From Dicaeum eximium (lineage: Eukaryota > Chordata > Aves > Passeriformes > Dicaeidae): 64,000 nt of DNA. The stretch lies in contig VWZP01003801.1 of assembly GCA_013396995.1 (NCBI GenBank), forward strand, positions 684,144 to 748,143, in the 5' to 3' direction. Under the pieces are notes generated by a model, which worked only from the letters and a program-made list of their open reading frames with translations, was not told the origin of the DNA and ran no database searches. The position numbers were made by a program, and so were the translations under genes. Positions 63,311 through 64,000 of the stretch are shown piece by piece (position 1 is the first letter of the stretch; each line of letters begins with the position of its first letter).

Positions 63311-64000
63311 CCCTGGAGCAGTGGGCAGGGGCTGGTCAGAAGAGAGGAGAAGGGACTCTGCAGAAGGATCGAATTCTGCAATGTGACTCTGGCAGCTGAG
63401 TCAAAAATACAGACATCCTTGGCTTCACTGCGAGGAGATGTTTGACTTCTGGCAGGGATGAGAATCATCTGAGAGCCCCTTAGAGGAAAACCTGATACCC
63501 TGACTTTCCCCAGAGCTCCCCCTCCTCAGTATTAACTCTTTGTGCAGTAGCTGATTTTACATAATCTTAAATCATCTGGAGGTATTAGAACCATAATCTC
63601 TAAACCTGGAGGTACACATTTCTAAACTTGTGTGCCATTGCTTAGACAATGTGCTAATGGGGGAGTACCTGTCTCTGAATCAAACTACATCGGTCTTGTC
63701 TTACAGTCTTTTCCAATAATCCCAGCAAAACTCCAGATGAAAACTGACCACTTTTCATTCTCAATAAAAACTATAGAAATATAGTGGAAGGACTTAAATA
63801 TTTGACTCCATCTGATTTGCACTGATTCAGTTTCAGGGAAACATACTGTATTATGTACAGGAGCTGGAAGTGCTTTGACTGGCTAGGGTGCTAACACAGA
63901 CCTTGAACAAGCAGTGTACACAGCCCACACCTCCTGACTCTCAGGAGTTTTACATCCTCCCTAACCCCACGTCCTAAGGCACTGCAAGTGGTCAGCAGGT
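63311..64000. other. non-coding DNA, no recognised gene
   Basis: Nothing beyond short unsupported frames was seen between the CpG patch and the end of the window. Confidence 0.5.

Noticed and set aside
1..64000. CRISPR array, prokaryotic operon or prophage
   Set aside because: There are no regularly spaced repeats with spacers, no ribosome-binding-site-linked gene strings and no long dense coding frames. Composition and repeats are those of vertebrate nuclear DNA.
1..64000. Endogenous retrovirus or intact LINE coding sequence
   Set aside because: No open frame shows reverse transcriptase, integrase, protease or envelope-like motifs and no paired LTRs were seen.

Overview
This window reads as vertebrate nuclear DNA, most likely from a bird or another sauropsid. 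The evidence is diverged CR1-type LINE fragments, several very old MIR/L2-like SINE relics with the amniote-type tail, no young high-copy SINEs, moderate AT richness broken by short CpG-rich patches, and an interstitial tract of degenerate CCCTAA repeats. I see no bacterial, phage or organellar features. Almost all open reading frames are short, overlap on both strands and resemble no protein family I know. I therefore read the window as intergenic or intronic sequence, and I do not assign it to a species or locus.

Layout. 1-12 kb: unique-looking AT-rich DNA with MIR-like relics near 3.9, 11.3 and 12.5 kb (and perhaps 5.5 kb), an eroded CR1 tail at 9.65 kb and a perfect 22-bp palindrome at 7.95 kb. 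12.6-24.6 kb: featureless apart from long poly(A) and poly(T) runs and a small CpG patch at 13.7 kb. 24.6-26 kb: a possible minus-strand terminal exon for a small cysteine-rich protein (nine Cys in 44 residues, EGF-like spacing), with an acceptor-like site before it and an AATAAATAAA polyadenylation signal about 0.56 kb beyond the stop. 30.07-30.57 kb: a CpG-island-like block, about 33 CpG in 540 bp by hand count, followed within 100 bp by a long near-perfect inverted repeat (37-bp arms, 34 matches). 39.98-40.35 kb: a clear antisense CR1 relic. 43.3 kb: a MIR-like relic. 48.40-48.55 kb: a three-copy 50-bp minisatellite. 49.80-49.85 kb: a dense CpG patch. 50.77-50.88 kb: an interstitial telomeric repeat. 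56.5 and 58.6 kb: an old CR1/L3-type relic and a well-preserved MIR/L2-like relic. 62-63.3 kb: microsatellites and a final CpG-rich patch.

The two places most likely to hold undescribed biology are the CpG block plus long hairpin at 30.1-30.8 kb, which could be a small-RNA or other noncoding transcription unit or an unrecognised foldback element, and the cysteine-rich minus-strand exon candidate at 25.7 kb. Both are inferences from sequence alone. No confirmed protein-coding gene, tRNA, rRNA or known microRNA was found. Repeat boundaries are approximate because they come from recalled family consensus, not alignment.
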